DNA of 28,755 nt from positions 2,977 to 31,731 of the forward strand of contig JAMCZD010000005.1 of NCBI GenBank assembly GCA_023473405.1, written 5' to 3'. Of the stretch, positions 8,420 through 16,000 are shown piece by piece (within the stretch, counting starts at the first letter, position 1; the number at the start of each line of letters is the position of its first letter). The notes under the pieces are model-generated. The model saw nothing but the letters and a program-made list of their open reading frames with translations. It did not search any database and was not told the origin of the DNA. The position numbers and the translations under genes are program-made. The DNA is from Candidatus Omnitrophota bacterium. Its GTDB lineage: Bacteria; Verrucomicrobiota; Verrucomicrobiia; Limisphaerales; UBA1319.

Positions 8420-10138
8420 TCAATCCGCTTTACGTGAGATGGACAATTGCTTTTGATCCTGGCGCGTCTGTTCCTGATGCAGCTGAGCATCAGTCTCGGC
8501 CAGCTTGGATTCTTCCTGCAAGGCGATCCGGCGCAGCTTCAGAGCCTCCATCTGGGCTTCGAGGGTTAAACGTTCCGCAGCCAGCTCGCGGCAGCGATGA
8601 TCGACAGACTGTTGTTCTTTCAGCATCTGTTCGCGGTCCTTGGTTTCCTGGACCAACCGGGCGGAACCGGTGAGGACCGCCCCGGCGCCAAGGTAAGGAT
8701 TGCACAGCTTGATGCCGTTGTCGGTGAGCAAGAACTCACGCATCTGGTTCGAGTGGGCCATGCCGCGGCTCTTGAGCACATAGAGAATGCGGTTTCGTTC
8801 GTTGGCCGACTCGATGATGCGCAGGAGCAGCCAGGTGTCCATCAATGACGAGATGCCCACCTCGCTTTGCTCCGCCGGGCTGTCAGCCAGGGTGAGGCTG
8901 GTAAACAGGCTCGTGATGGACTTGCTCTTGAGATAATCAATTACCCGCGTCAGCATTTCCTTGATCTCTTCGCCCTTGCCGACGCTGATCAGGTTCGTGA
9001 CCGGGTCTATCACAATGCCGTCCGGATGGAATTGTTGCACCATCTTGACGATGTTGGCGAGGTGCATTTCGAGGCCGGAAGCGGTCGAGCGCATGGAGTG
9101 GAACATGAGCCGGCCTTGCTTGACCCACTTGTTCAAATCAAAGCCGATCGAGGCCATGTTTCGTGCGACCTGATCCGGCGATTCCTCGAAGGATACATAC
9201 ACACATTTCAGACCCTCGCGGCAAATGCCGTCCACGAACGCGGTAGCCAGGCTGCTCTTACCGCTGCCGGCGCCGCCGGACACCAGGATGCTGCTCCCCC
9301 AATAGTATCCCTTGCCGCCCAACATGGCATCGAGCGGCTGGATACCGGACGAGACACGCTTTTGGGTGACTGGGTAGTCCAGCCGCAGCGAACTGATCGG
9401 CAGCACACACAAACCATGCTCGTCGATCAGCACCGGGCATTCGTTAGTCCCGTGTTTGCTCCCACGGTATTTCACCACCCGCAAGCGCCGGGTGGCGATC
9501 TGTTCACGAACCCGGTGGTCCAGCACGATCACGCAATCGCTCACGTATTCCTCCAAGCCGTAACGGGTGAGCGTGTTGTCACCGCGTTCGCCGGTGATGA
9601 TGGTGGTGACGCCCCGGTCCTTGAGCCAGCGGAAAAGCCGGCGCAGCTCGGCACGCAATATGGCTTCATTGGGCAGCCCGGCAAACAGTGCTTCAATGGT
9701 GTCCAGCACCACGCGCTTGGCGCCAAGTTCGTCAATCAAAGCGCCGAGTCGCACGAACAATCCCTCGAGATCATACTCGCCGGTTTCCTCGATCTCGCTG
9801 CGTTCAATACGGACATAATCAATGTCCAGTTTCTTCTGGCGGACCAAAGCCGGCAGATCAAAGCCGAGGCTGGCCATGTTCTGGGCCAGTTCCTCCTCCG
9901 TTTCCTCGAAGGACATGAAGACGCCCGGCTCACCAAAATCGGTGATGCCGTGGATGACAAATTCCATCCCGAGCAATGTCTTGCCGCAACCGGCGCCGCC
10001 GCAGACGAGCGTGGGCCGACCACGAGGCAGTCCGCCGTCAGTGAGGTCATCCATCCCGGGAATACCGGTGCGACACTTCTCAAGTCCAATGGAATTCCGG
10101 TTGGGTTTAGAGCGCGGCGCTGTGGTCTTGTTTCTCAT
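8420..10138 (-). CDS. kaiC: KaiC-family double-domain ATPase with C-terminal coiled coil
   Basis: 572 residues with two RecA-like KaiC domains. CI has Walker A GGAGCGKT (47-54) and the catalytic pair Glu78/Glu79 in SFEETEEE. CII has Walker A GGAGSGKS (288-295) and Glu318/Glu319 in SFEESPD. The region equivalent to the Synechococcus phosphosites S431/T432 reads GISSLMDT, giving Ser430/Ser431, so autophosphorylation on CII is plausible. From about residue 495 the C-terminus is a charged coiled coil instead of the short KaiA-binding tail, consistent with the absence of kaiA. The ATG at 10138 has AGGA five bases upstream. It heads the operon kaiC-kaiB-kaiB-kinase. Non-cyanobacterial KaiC proteins act in timing or stress adaptation in several bacteria; a true circadian function is not shown. 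Confidence 0.95.
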   Translation of the reverse strand: MRNKTTAPRSKPNRNSIGLEKCRTGIPGMDDLTDGGLPRGRPTLVCGGAGCGKTLLGMEFVIHGITDFGEPGVFMSFEETEEELAQNMASLGFDLPALVRQKKLDIDYVRIERSEIEETGEYDLEGLFVRLGALIDELGAKRVVLDTIEALFAGLPNEAILRAELRRLFRWLKDRGVTTIITGERGDNTLTRYGLEEYVSDCVIVLDHRVREQIATRRLRVVKYRGSKHGTNECPVLIDEHGLCVLPISSLRLDYPVTQKRVSSGIQPLDAMLGGKGYYWGSSILVSGGAGSGKSSLATAFVDGICREGLKCVYVSFEESPDQVARNMASIGFDLNKWVKQGRLMFHSMRSTASGLEMHLANIVKMVQQFHPDGIVIDPVTNLISVGKGEEIKEMLTRVIDYLKSKSITSLFTSLTLADSPAEQSEVGISSLMDTWLLLRIIESANERNRILYVLKSRGMAHSNQMREFLLTDNGIKLCNPYLGAGAVLTGSARLVQETKDREQMLKEQQSVDHRCRELAAERLTLEAQMEALKLRRIALQEESKLAETDAQLHQEQTRQDQKQLSISRKAD

Positions 10139-10463
10139 TTAAATCCTATATCCTGGCTGGAGATCGACAGAATATTCATGCCAGATCGCCAGACGGTTAA
10201 ATTACACTCCAGAATTCACGAAGACGACCCGGCTGCAGCCAAATCATGGCAAACCGGGCTCTCGCACGCAAGCATGAAAAGGAATGGGTAGCCAGGGCCA
10301 ATGCATGAAGCATGAACGGTCGGCAGGCCGACGACTGGATCGCGCCAACCAAGGGATTTTAAGGGCACGGTCCCGATCAAGGGTGCTCTGAAAGCGTCTG
10401 CCAATGAAAAGGCCCCCTGCTGAGGAAGATTGCCATGCCTTGGGTACAGACAGCCAAGGCGGC
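10139..10463. other. Gene-free stretch upstream of kaiC
   Basis: This 325-bp stretch should hold the kaiC promoter on the minus strand. I see only the AGGA ribosome-binding site next to the kaiC ATG and no convincing -35/-10 or -24/-12 pair. Short reading frames on both strands have no protein character. With the neighbouring inverted-repeat element it makes up the 609-bp gap between the hydrogenase and kai operons. Confidence 0.4.
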
Positions 10464-10603
10464 CTAGCCCGGACATTTCACACTTCCTTTGAAACGCCAA
10501 CACCCTGCCGCGTGAGGGCACACGTCCTACAGCCCTCAAAAGCCCGTCCATGTAGGCCGGGTCCCCTGATCCGGCGTTCAACGCTGCGAAATATCCGGGC
10601 TAG
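10464..10603. repeat. 140-bp inverted-repeat element (MITE-like or intergenic repeat)
   Basis: The left end CTAGCCCGGACATTTC (10464-10479) and the right end GAAATATCCGGGCTAG (10588-10603) are inverted copies matching at 15 of 16 positions. Inside lies a strong hairpin at 10556-10575 with 8-bp arms GCCGGGTC and GATCCGGC (one mismatch) and a CCCT loop. It has no coding potential. The structure is that of a non-autonomous inverted-repeat element sitting between two operons. No target-site duplication is evident and no second copy is in the window. Confidence 0.6.
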
Positions 10604-10747
10604 CAGGTGAACTGCTCCGAAAAATCAAGGAATCACTCCTCGCCGCTTGTCCGCGCTCGCAATCAACCTGGCCCTTGGGGGGGGCGTCCCAAGTATTGAC
10701 ACAATGCCCATGTTGGCGTGATTGGAGACGACCATGACCGTTTTGTC

Positions 10748-11287
10748 TCACACCCAGCATCGAACGTCAGTTCGATCATGCCACCCGGGCGGGAGGGTCA
10801 GGGTTGTCTGTGCCGGGGCGACTTCGTCGGCGATTTCTCGCGTAACTTCATCGACGGCCAGGTTGATCCTGGTGGACATGGTTTGGCCCAGGCCGAAGTC
10901 TTCTCCCTCGATCCCGAAGACCAGCAGCCGGGGCGGGAGCCGGTCGAGGATGCGCGCCAACTCGATAGTCTCAGCCAAGCTGAAACAGTGGGTCGAGGTT
11001 GGTGAGAATACGGCTGGCAGGGTTTGGGATCGCGGGTTAATCCGATAAATCGTTCCAGGTTCAACGCCGGAACAAACCGCGTCCACCAGGATCACAAAAT
11101 CCGCCCCTTGCCAGACATCAATCAAAGCCAAGCAATCGTCGCCGGCCTCGACGAATCGGGTATTGGGGATTGGCCTGGCCATGAGCCGGCGAATGACCAC
11201 GATGCCGGCACCATCGTCACCACGCCGCAGATTGCCGATCCCGATTACGCATGTCGAGATGGCGGGACGGCACTGCGAAAGGTTCAT
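10748..11287 (-). CDS. [NiFe] hydrogenase maturation endopeptidase (HyaD/HybD family)
   Basis: This protease removes the short C-terminal peptide of the hydrogenase large subunit after nickel insertion. The start ATG at 11287 overlaps the large-subunit stop as ATGA; a longer frame upstream is part of the neighbour. The 179 residues begin with the family signature VIGIGNLRRGDDGAG. Metal-binding positions equivalent to HybD Glu16, Asp62 and His93 appear to be Asp25, Asp69 (VILVDAV) and His100 (STHCFSL); Asp in the first position occurs in many group 3 proteases. It is the last gene of the hydrogenase operon and so is almost certainly dedicated to the enzyme encoded just upstream. Its C-terminal 20 residues look poorly conserved. 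The Hyp accessory proteins needed for the metal centre are not in the window. Confidence 0.93.
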   Translation of the reverse strand: MNLSQCRPAISTCVIGIGNLRRGDDGAGIVVIRRLMARPIPNTRFVEAGDDCLALIDVWQGADFVILVDAVCSGVEPGTIYRINPRSQTLPAVFSPTSTHCFSLAETIELARILDRLPPRLLVFGIEGEDFGLGQTMSTRINLAVDEVTREIADEVAPAQTTLTLPPGWHDRTDVRCWV

Positions 11288-12576
11288 TCGCGCTGGATGT
11301 CGAGCTTCAGGAAATGAGCGGAACAAGAGATGCAGGGATCATAATTCCGAATCGCCTGTTCGCACTGCCATTTCAATTTTTCATCGGAAAGGCTGAGGCG
11401 GTCGGGGATAAAATGGCGCAGATCGTTCTCGATGGTTTTTTGGTTTTGAGCGGTGGGCGGGACGATTTTGGCGTTGATGATCATGCCTCGATCATCGAGG
11501 CGGTAGCGATGATAGAGGATACCGCGCGGGGCTTCGGTACAGCCGTATCCCACGCCCGCCTGGGGGTGCACCTGGACGGACGGTGCATCCGGCGGTTCAT
11601 ACTGCTCGATGATCCGCAACGCCTCGTCGCAGGCCTGAAGCGTCTCCACGGCCCGCACCACAATGCTCTGGAAAGGATTGCGGCAGACCGGGCCAAGCCC
11701 GGCTTCTCTTGCGGTTTGCTGGGCCACTGGGGCGAGCTTGGAGAAGTTCAAGCTGTAACGCGCCTGGGGGCCGACGAAGTAATTGCCGCGGGCCTTGCGG
11801 GTGGAATGCAAGGCGCTCGAATAGGGAACGTGTTCCTCGACGAAGTGATCGTCAAATTCCCTCACGGCAATATCGAGGCCTTTGTTGGAAACCAACCGGC
11901 CTTCGTTGAATGGGTATTCATTAGGATGCCGCAGGGCCACAAACTCGTAGTCCTGTTCGAAGTCCGGGAATTCCAGTTTGCCCACCGCGCGCACGGACTC
12001 GATCGCCGCGTCGCGCGACCATTTCAGCTTTTCCACCAAGGGGCGGAGGTCGGATTTGGATGGGACCTTGTAAAAGCCGCCTACGCGGACGTTGATGGGG
12101 TGGATTTCACGACCACCCAGGACGGTAACGATTTCGTTGCCGACTTTCTTGAGTTGCAGGGCCTGGCGGACGAGATCGCCGTGCTTTTTGGCCATCTCGA
12201 GGGCGCTGGGATAGCCGAGGAAATCGGGCGCGCGGTGGGCAAAAACATGCAGGACGTGGCTCTCGATCCATTCGCCGCAATAAATCAGCCGGCGCAACGC
12301 GCGGAGCGGCCCGTCCACCGTAACTCCACAGGCCGTTTCCATCGCATGCACCGAACTCATCTGGTACGCGACCGGGCAGATGCCGCAGATGCGCGCGGTG
12401 ATATCCGGCGCCTCGGTGAAGTGGCGACCGCGGAGAAAGGCCTCGAAGAATCGCGGCGGCTCGAAAATCTTTAACTTGACTTCGGTGACCTTGTTATTCT
12501 TGATGCGGACGTGGAGGGCGCCTTCGCCCTCGACCCTGGCGAGGTAGTCCACCTTGATGGTTCTATTTTTGTTCAT
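11284..12576 (-). CDS. hydA: [NiFe] hydrogenase large (alpha) subunit, group 3b type
   Basis: This is the catalytic subunit that binds the NiFe(CN)2CO centre. The ATG at 12576 gives MNKNRTIKVDYLARVEGEGA, the usual family start, in 430 residues; the open frame extends further upstream but into the small-subunit gene. The N-terminal nickel motif is RICGICP (Cys64, Cys67). The C-terminal motif is DPCISCSAH (Cys415, Cys418), followed by a nine-residue tail FLKLDIQRE that the maturation protease should remove after His421. Overall sequence style and neighbours (HydB, HydG, HydD) place it in the soluble bidirectional NADP-linked group 3b, sometimes called sulfhydrogenase, and not the membrane-bound uptake group 1. 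It overlaps the small-subunit gene by 14 bp and the protease gene by 4 bp. All metal-binding residues are present, so the enzyme should be functional. Confidence 0.95.
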   Translation of the reverse strand: MNKNRTIKVDYLARVEGEGALHVRIKNNKVTEVKLKIFEPPRFFEAFLRGRHFTEAPDITARICGICPVAYQMSSVHAMETACGVTVDGPLRALRRLIYCGEWIESHVLHVFAHRAPDFLGYPSALEMAKKHGDLVRQALQLKKVGNEIVTVLGGREIHPINVRVGGFYKVPSKSDLRPLVEKLKWSRDAAIESVRAVGKLEFPDFEQDYEFVALRHPNEYPFNEGRLVSNKGLDIAVREFDDHFVEEHVPYSSALHSTRKARGNYFVGPQARYSLNFSKLAPVAQQTAREAGLGPVCRNPFQSIVVRAVETLQACDEALRIIEQYEPPDAPSVQVHPQAGVGYGCTEAPRGILYHRYRLDDRGMIINAKIVPPTAQNQKTIENDLRHFIPDRLSLSDEKLKWQCEQAIRNYDPCISCSAHFLKLDIQRE

Positions 12577-13345
12577 GGGCAATGCTCTCGCGGCGGAATG
12601 GCTCGGAATAGGAATTGTAAGTGCGGAAGGCGCGCACGAGGTCCGGATCACTCATGCCGATTCGCGCGCACCTTTTGGCCAGGGCGGCGGTATTGGGCGT
12701 TTCCTTGGGGCCGAAACAGCCATAGCACCCGCGGTTGTAACTGGGGCAAATTGCGCCGCAACCGGCCTGGGTTACGGGACCGAGGCATGGGGTGCCATGA
12801 GCGACCATGACACACACGGTGGCGCGCCTTTTGCACTCGAGGCAGACGCTGTAAGGGGGGGTATTTGGTTTGCGCCTGTTCAAGTACGCGCTGATCACTT
12901 CGAGGAGTTGGTATTTGTTGATCGGGCATCCTTGCAGTTCGAAATCGACGAATACCTGGTCGGAGATGGGAGTGGACTTGTTGAGGGCCTCGATGTAACC
13001 GGGTGTGGCATAGACAATCGAGATGAACTCTTTCACCTCCTTGAAATTACGCAGGGCCTGGATACCGCCGGCGGTGGCGCAAGCGCCGATGGTCACCAGG
13101 TACTTCGAGGCCCGCCGCACCTGGTGAATCCGTTCGGCGTCGCGGGGCGTGGTGATCGAGCCTTCCACAAGGGAGAGGTCATACGGACCGCGAACCACGG
13201 CGCGCGTGGCTTCGGGGAAATTGGCGATGTCCACTGCACCGGCTACGGCCAGCAACTCTTCCTCGCAATCCAGCAGGCTCAATTGGCATCCGTCACAGGA
13301 AGCGAATTTCCAGACGGCCAGTTTGGGTTTGTGTTTTACAGCCAT
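12563..13345 (-). CDS. hydD: [NiFe] hydrogenase small (delta) subunit, group 3b type
   Basis: 260 residues that carry electrons between the active site and the diaphorase subunits through Fe-S clusters. The proximal cluster ligands are Cys17 and Cys20 in FASCDGCQ, Cys89 in IGACAT and Cys140 in LQGCP. A second set in the C-terminal third (Cys168, 171, 178, 187, 196, 200, 207, 210) fits two further [4Fe-4S] clusters. There is no twin-arginine signal, so the enzyme is cytoplasmic, as expected for group 3. A good ribosome-binding site (GGGAG, seven bases before the ATG) lies within the end of hydG; only one base separates the hydG stop from this start. The gene overlaps hydA downstream. Confidence 0.95.
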   Translation of the reverse strand: MAVKHKPKLAVWKFASCDGCQLSLLDCEEELLAVAGAVDIANFPEATRAVVRGPYDLSLVEGSITTPRDAERIHQVRRASKYLVTIGACATAGGIQALRNFKEVKEFISIVYATPGYIEALNKSTPISDQVFVDFELQGCPINKYQLLEVISAYLNRRKPNTPPYSVCLECKRRATVCVMVAHGTPCLGPVTQAGCGAICPSYNRGCYGCFGPKETPNTAALAKRCARIGMSDPDLVRAFRTYNSYSEPFRRESIAHEQK

Positions 13346-13346
13346 A

Positions 13347-14213
13347 TCAAATCTCCCACTTCATCAGCCAGTCTTCGACTTTATCAAAGCGGAACACGGG
13401 GCCGTCCTTGCAGACAAAGGTCGGCCCGAACTGGCAGCGTCCGCAGAATCCGACCGCGCATTTCATGTTACGTTCCATGGAAATGAAGATGGCGTCCTTG
13501 TTTACGCCGCGTTTCTGGAGTTCCTGCGTGGTAAAGCGCATCATAACCTCGGGGCCGCACACGTAGGCGACGGTGTTGCGGGGGTCGAACGGCGCCCTCG
13601 GGATGAGGGTGGTCACCACGCCCACGTTGCCGCGCCAACCGCTCATGGCCCGGTCCACGGTTGCGTAGACCTCGAGGTCGAATCGAGACCGCCATTGCTC
13701 GAGTTCGTGCCGGTAGAGGATGTCCGCCGGGGTGCGGGTGCCATAGAGGAGCACGACCCGTCCGTATCGGTCGCGCCGGGATAGGATTCGATAAAGCGCC
13801 GGGCGGAGGGGGGCGAGCCCAATCCCGCCGGCCACGATCACCACGTCTTTCCCTTCGGCGTCCTCCACCGGCCAGAATGTCCCAAAAGGACCGCGGAGTC
13901 CGACCAGGTCGTTTGGTTTCAATTGGCGCATCGCCCTGGTAACCAACCCGACTTCCCGGGTGGTATGGAACAAGAGCTTTGAATCGCCCGGGTCGCCGCT
14001 GATGGAGATGGGAATCTCACCAACGCCGAAGACATAGACCATGTTAAATTGGCCGGGCTCGAAGTTGAATTTGGACGGGCCATCCGCCGGCTGCAGGGCC
14101 AGGGTGAAGGTGTCGTCGGTTTCCGGTTTCAAACGGCGCACATAAAATGGATCGGGCGCCATTGGATTGGGTGGTTCGGCGACGGCGGCTGAGGTTGGAT
14201 CATGGTTTGGCAT
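13347..14213 (-). CDS. hydG: Hydrogenase FAD/NAD(P)H-binding (gamma) subunit
   Basis: 288 residues from the ATG at 14213 (MPNHDPTS); an in-frame ATG two codons earlier at 14219 is equally possible. The long extension further upstream lies inside the preceding gene and is rejected. The protein is a ferredoxin-NADP reductase-type flavoprotein. Its FAD domain includes FEPGQFNMVYVFGVGEIPISIS, and the nucleotide-binding domain shows VAGGIGLAPLRP and VCGPEVMM. The C-terminus has a PyrK-type [2Fe-2S] motif with Cys252, Cys257, Cys260 and Cys268. It exchanges hydride with NAD(P) and passes electrons to HydB and HydD. Whether NADP or NAD is preferred cannot be read with confidence. The start overlaps the cyclic-nucleotide-binding gene by 14 bp. 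Confidence 0.94.
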   Translation of the reverse strand: MPNHDPTSAAVAEPPNPMAPDPFYVRRLKPETDDTFTLALQPADGPSKFNFEPGQFNMVYVFGVGEIPISISGDPGDSKLLFHTTREVGLVTRAMRQLKPNDLVGLRGPFGTFWPVEDAEGKDVVIVAGGIGLAPLRPALYRILSRRDRYGRVVLLYGTRTPADILYRHELEQWRSRFDLEVYATVDRAMSGWRGNVGVVTTLIPRAPFDPRNTVAYVCGPEVMMRFTTQELQKRGVNKDAIFISMERNMKCAVGFCGRCQFGPTFVCKDGPVFRFDKVEDWLMKWEI

Positions 14214-14664
14214 ATACATCGAGGAGCTGAAGTCGCGTGGCCGAGAGGCGCTGGGCCATAATACCGGCAAAGCGCCGGAAAAACTCGTAACCCAATTTGG
14301 CGTCCTCCTCGCATTTCTTGCCGATGCAAGCGCCATCAAAGGCAATGGCGCGCGTCTGTTTAACGGATCGGCCGTCAAAGTGTTTTCGATACGGTGGGAT
14401 CAAGCAGGACCATCCCAGCACCTCTCCTTCGTTCAGGGTCTGAATGATCATTGCTCCCTTTCCAGGTAAGTTGATCTCGAGGGCCACCGAGCCGGTGCGG
14501 ATCAGATAGAACTGCCGGGACTCGTCTCCCTCGCGAAAGATGAACTCACCTGGTTTGTAGACGACGTTGGTCCCGCAGCCGGCCAGCATTTGCCGGTAGG
14601 ATGGGTCCAAATCTTTGAAAAAGGCCGCTTCAGCTATTAATTCTTCAAGGCTTTTGGTTTTCAT
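14200..14664 (-). CDS. Stand-alone cyclic-nucleotide-binding domain protein in the hydrogenase operon
   Basis: 154 residues forming one cNMP-binding domain of the CRP/EPAC type. Features are FFKDLDPSYRQMLAGCG, then YKPGEFIFREGDESRQFYLIRTGSVAL, and NEGEVLGWSCLIPPYRK in the phosphate-binding-cassette region. A C-terminal helix (about 120-154) resembles the CRP dimerisation helix, but there is no helix-turn-helix, so it is not a transcription factor. The canonical cassette Arg and Glu are only loosely matched, so ligand identity is open. An AAGGA site lies eight bases before the ATG, and the gene overlaps both hydB (20 bp) and hydG (14 bp). Lying between hydB and hydG, it is likely an accessory or regulatory subunit of the hydrogenase (inference). 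Similar genes are found in other group 3b operons. Confidence 0.9.
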   Translation of the reverse strand: MKTKSLEELIAEAAFFKDLDPSYRQMLAGCGTNVVYKPGEFIFREGDESRQFYLIRTGSVALEINLPGKGAMIIQTLNEGEVLGWSCLIPPYRKHFDGRSVKQTRAIAFDGACIGKKCEEDAKLGYEFFRRFAGIMAQRLSATRLQLLDVYAKP

Positions 14665-15841
14665 GAACTTGTTCCTTGGTCAAGGTGATGCCGTCATTTT
14701 GCCGGATAACGCGGGCTTCCTCGGTGATGTCAATCCCGACCGGACACCAGGAAATGCACCGGCCGCATCCCACGCAACCGGAGGTGCCGAATTGGTCGAA
14801 CCAAGTGGCCAGCTTATGCGTCATCCACTGGCGATAACGCGATTTGGTCGAGGCCCGCACACTACTGCCGTGGATAAACGAGAAATCCATCGTGAAACAG
14901 GAGTCCCATTTGCGCCAGCGCGAGGCTTGTTTGCCGGCCAGATCGGTTGCATCCTCGACGGTGGTGCAGAAGCAGGTGGGGCATACCATGGTGCAATTGG
15001 CGCAACTGAGGCAGCGCGCGGCCACGTCTTCCCAGCGCGGGTGGTCGTAGTTGCGATAGAGCAAGTCTTTGATGCCGGCGGACTCCATGGTTCGACCCAT
15101 ATGCGCGGCGGCATTGGCCACCACGCGCGCGGCGGCGTCCTTATCCTTCTGGGTGGCCTTTTGTTCGGTGATCTGCCCCAGCAACTCCGCGCCCTGCGGC
15201 GAGCCGGTTTCCACCAGGAAGAAATGTTGTCCGGACTCGATAACCTCCGTTAAGGCAAGGTCGAAACTAAACGACGCCTTGGGACCGGTATTCATCGAGA
15301 CGCAAAAGCAGGTGCCGCTCGGCTGAGCGCAATTGACCGCCACGATCAACGCGTTCTCGCGCCTCTGCCGATAAGCCGGGTCCACATATTTGCCGCGCAA
15401 AAAGACCTTGTCCTGGATCGCCAAGGCGTGAAGCTCGCAGGAGCGAACTCCCAGGAAGGCTAGCTTGGGCGCAGGGCCATCGCCAGGCGCGATTTGCAGT
15501 TTGCCGTTCTCCGTCTGGGCACTCCAGAGGCAGTAAGCAGGCAGATGCAGCAATTTTTTCCAGGAGTGCGGCCCCACCCCGTACCCGAACAATGCATTGT
15601 CGGCGCGGCGCTTCAAGCGGTAAGTCCCCCCACCCTGATCGTCCTGCCAACCACAGGGAAGCTCATCCACCGAGCTCAATTGCTCATAAACAACGGCCCC
15701 ATCACGGACAGTCGGGCCTATCACCTGGTATCCCTTTGCCTGCAAGACCTCAAAGAGGCGAGGAAAGGACTTTTGCGAAAGGATAAAACACTCGGTTAGC
15801 GAGAACATCGGCATACTCATAACGCTTTCATATTCATTCAA
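14645..15841 (-). CDS. hydB: Hydrogenase Fe-S (beta) subunit, AsrA-like
   Basis: 398 residues, a 4Fe-4S electron-transfer subunit related to sulfite reductase subunit A. The C-terminal third has two ferredoxin-like motifs. The first has Cys277, 280, 283 and 287 in CLSCANCTMVCP, with extra Cys290 and Cys292. The second has Cys356, 359, 362 and 366 in CVGCGRCISWCP. The N-terminal domain includes GVRSCELHA and NCAQPSGTCFC, also typical of the family. The chosen start is a TTG at 15841, supported by AAAGGA five bases upstream; ATG codons at 15820, 15814 and 15808 are alternatives. It is the first gene of the operon hydB-cNMP-hydG-hydD-hydA-protease. It should pass electrons between HydD and the flavin subunit HydG. 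Confidence 0.94.
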   Translation of the reverse strand: MNEYESVMSMPMFSLTECFILSQKSFPRLFEVLQAKGYQVIGPTVRDGAVVYEQLSSVDELPCGWQDDQGGGTYRLKRRADNALFGYGVGPHSWKKLLHLPAYCLWSAQTENGKLQIAPGDGPAPKLAFLGVRSCELHALAIQDKVFLRGKYVDPAYRQRRENALIVAVNCAQPSGTCFCVSMNTGPKASFSFDLALTEVIESGQHFFLVETGSPQGAELLGQITEQKATQKDKDAAARVVANAAAHMGRTMESAGIKDLLYRNYDHPRWEDVAARCLSCANCTMVCPTCFCTTVEDATDLAGKQASRWRKWDSCFTMDFSFIHGSSVRASTKSRYRQWMTHKLATWFDQFGTSGCVGCGRCISWCPVGIDITEEARVIRQNDGITLTKEQVHENQKP

Positions 15842-15857
15842 ACTATCCTTTGGCTAG

Positions 15858-15896
15858 GCTAAGCATTACTTTTAAACGGGCCGCCCGTTTCTTAGC
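15858..15896. promoter_or_regulatory. Composite dyad in the hydB leader
   Basis: The core AAACGGGC-C-GCCCGTTT (15874-15890) is a perfect inverted repeat with 8-bp arms. Outer arms GCTAAG (15858-15863) and CTTAGC (15891-15896) extend it, with a 10-nt bulge on one side. It lies about 8-25 bases upstream of the hydB ribosome-binding site. It could be an operator for a dimeric repressor or an RNA hairpin controlling hydB translation. It is not the end of any gene, so a terminator role is less likely. Confidence 0.5.
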
Positions 15897-15963
15897 AACC
15901 ATAATCTGCGGTTTTGCGCGATTGGCCAAGCCATACAGGTCTCCTACCCTGCTGACTTGAGCC

Positions 15964-16000
15964 GCTTGGCAACCGGCGAAAGGGATCGCCTGCGCCAAGC
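15964..16000. other. Extended stem-loop in the hydB-wrbA intergenic region
   Basis: Outer arms GCTTGGC (15964-15970) and GCCAAGC (15994-16000) enclose inner arms GGCGA (15975-15979) and TCGCC (15986-15990) with a six-base loop. The 12-bp interrupted stem is followed by a second short palindrome CCCGCGGG. No T-tract follows on either strand. Function unknown. Confidence 0.45.

Noticed and set aside
8867..10291. A 474-codon open frame on the plus strand opposite kaiC
   Set aside because: It is the complement of a well-supported KaiC with intact Walker and catalytic motifs. The plus-strand product has no domain character.
10216..10581. A 121-codon minus-strand frame upstream of kaiC
   Set aside because: It runs through the inverted-repeat element and its hairpin and shows no recognisable protein features.
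10677..10684. Run of eight G residues near the end of the hydrogenase operon
   Set aside because: It lies outside coding sequence and near no promoter element, so phase variation is not supported.
11251..12474. A 407-codon open frame on the plus strand opposite hydA
   Set aside because: The minus strand encodes a hydrogenase large subunit with all metal motifs; the antisense frame is a by-product of GC-rich codon use.
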